This document shows positions 63,181-64,000 of a stretch of 64,000 nucleotides of DNA, one piece after another. The position numbers and the translations under genes are program-made. Each line of letters starts with the position of its first letter. Position 1 is the stretch's first letter. The notes beneath the pieces are model-generated. The model was not told the DNA's origin. It made no database searches and saw nothing but the letters and a program-made list of their open reading frames with translations. The stretch comes from Microglena sp. YARC (lineage: Eukaryota; Chlorophyta; Chlorophyceae; Chlamydomonadales; Chlamydomonadaceae): contig CM039462.1 in assembly GCA_022414725.1 (NCBI GenBank), positions 52,878,601-52,942,600 on the forward strand. Direction: 5' to 3'.

Positions 63181-63424
63181 CACCCAACCAACGCATACGG
63201 AGTACATCAAATGCGCTGGTGACAGTTTCTGTACCGTTGTAGCAGTTGATGGTGTACCGCACATCTGTCTGGCATCCGCACAAATCATGTTTCCTGTTTA
63301 GCACGTGTGCGAGGATACAGCAGGATCTGTACAACAGCCAGATCTGATCTGGCATGGCCTGGACAGGACAGGACGAGCAGGGCCAGAATAACTACTGAAA
63401 TGCGGTGTGTAAGATTAATTGGAT

Positions 63425-63740
63425 TGGATTGGATTGTTATATGGTTTCTCAGCCAACTCTGGGCTGCTCACCGTCTTCCAATTCCAAGACCCCCCGTGCG
63501 AGTCCCGAGGAAAACAGGGAGCGTACAAAGCGGATTTTGTGCAAGGCTAATAGGATGTGTTGGGCGCAACTCAAATATGGGATGGCTTGGCATGGCTTAC
63601 ACGTTTTTTTAGCCAACTCTGGGCTGCTTACTGTCTTCCAATTTCCCAAGACCCCCTGTGCGAGACCCATGGAAACCAGGGAACATCCTAAGCAGATTAT
63701 GTGCAAGGCTTAAAGGATGTGTTGGGCGGAATATGGTCCT
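63425..63740 (+). repeat. Dispersed repeat D in two tandem units of about 170 bp
   Basis: CAGCCAACTCTGGGCTGCTCACCGTCTTCCAATTCCAAGACCCCC, GTGCGAG, GGAAAACAGGGAnC, GTGCAAGGCTAATAGGATGTGTTGGGCG, repeated from about 63605. Related to 53320-53760. Confidence 0.85.
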
Positions 63741-63774
63741 GAGATGGCTTAACCGACGAACTGATGACACAAGC

Positions 63775-63930
63775 TGCTCTGCTCATATCTGATCTGGCCT
63801 GATCTGATCAGAATCTGGACAGAAGTACAAGAACGATCTGGTCTGATCTGATCAGAATCTGGACAGAAATACAAGATCGATCTGGTCTGATCTGATCAGA
63901 ATCTGGACAGAAGTACAAGAACAGCACGCA
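63775..63930 (+). repeat. Tandem repeat, unit about 58 bp, nearly three copies
   Basis: GATCTGGTCTGATCTGATCAGAATCTGGACAGAAGTACAAGAACG. TCTGATCTGATCAGA is palindromic at its centre (TGATCA). Confidence 0.92.
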
Positions 63931-64000
63931 CACAAGGCTAGCAAGCTTTGTCCGACCTAGCAGGTTGTCTTTAATTCAAAATATCTTTCATTCTTATTAT

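Overview
This is a window of eukaryotic nuclear DNA: short internal exons with GT...AG boundaries, long introns filled with mini- and microsatellites, TATA-type promoters, decayed non-LTR retrotransposons and tRNA-derived SINEs. No bacterial or organellar gene organisation is seen. A group-I-type truncated globin beside an ordinary eukaryotic ubiquilin fits a unicellular green alga or a similar protist. That assignment is inference; a prasinophyte-like alga is only a guess.

Layout. 1-1.6 kb: dispersed repeat, then the first exon of an unidentified minus-strand gene. 1.9-6.8 kb: 5'-truncated LINE between 109-bp direct repeats, a SINE, a fold-back repeat and tandem satellites. 7.1-16.1 kb (minus): six exons of a ubiquilin-type gene covering the STI1 and UBA regions; no UBL exon was found. 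18.6-19.5 kb (plus): promoter and two exons of an unidentified gene. 20-26.6 kb: satellites and a hairpin. 26.9-28.6 kb (minus): decayed LINE with YADD and a zinc knuckle. 29.5-52.7 kb (plus): a series of exons from one or more genes, including a Tudor-like segment, Lys/Glu-rich segments and a terminal exon at 52444-52692. The spaces between them hold tandem arrays. 53-56.6 kb: SINE and satellites. 57-63 kb (plus): a complete-looking truncated hemoglobin gene in three main exons.

The most striking feature is shared by all three multi-exon loci. Beside almost every exon lies a tandem array whose unit contains a decayed copy of that exon's own edge, with its splice acceptor, its splice donor or, for terminal exons, its stop codon. 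I count roughly 80-90 copies around about 14 exons. Introns in this genome seem to have grown by repeated tandem duplication across exon borders. This is the candidate undescribed system in the window.

A second pattern is that the LINE at 2-3.2 kb and the tRNA-derived SINEs share a 3' tail, which suggests the SINE is mobilised by that LINE family.

All coordinates were read by eye. Exon borders of ubiquilin and globin are supported by phase agreement and family similarity. Those of the 29-53 kb locus are less certain.
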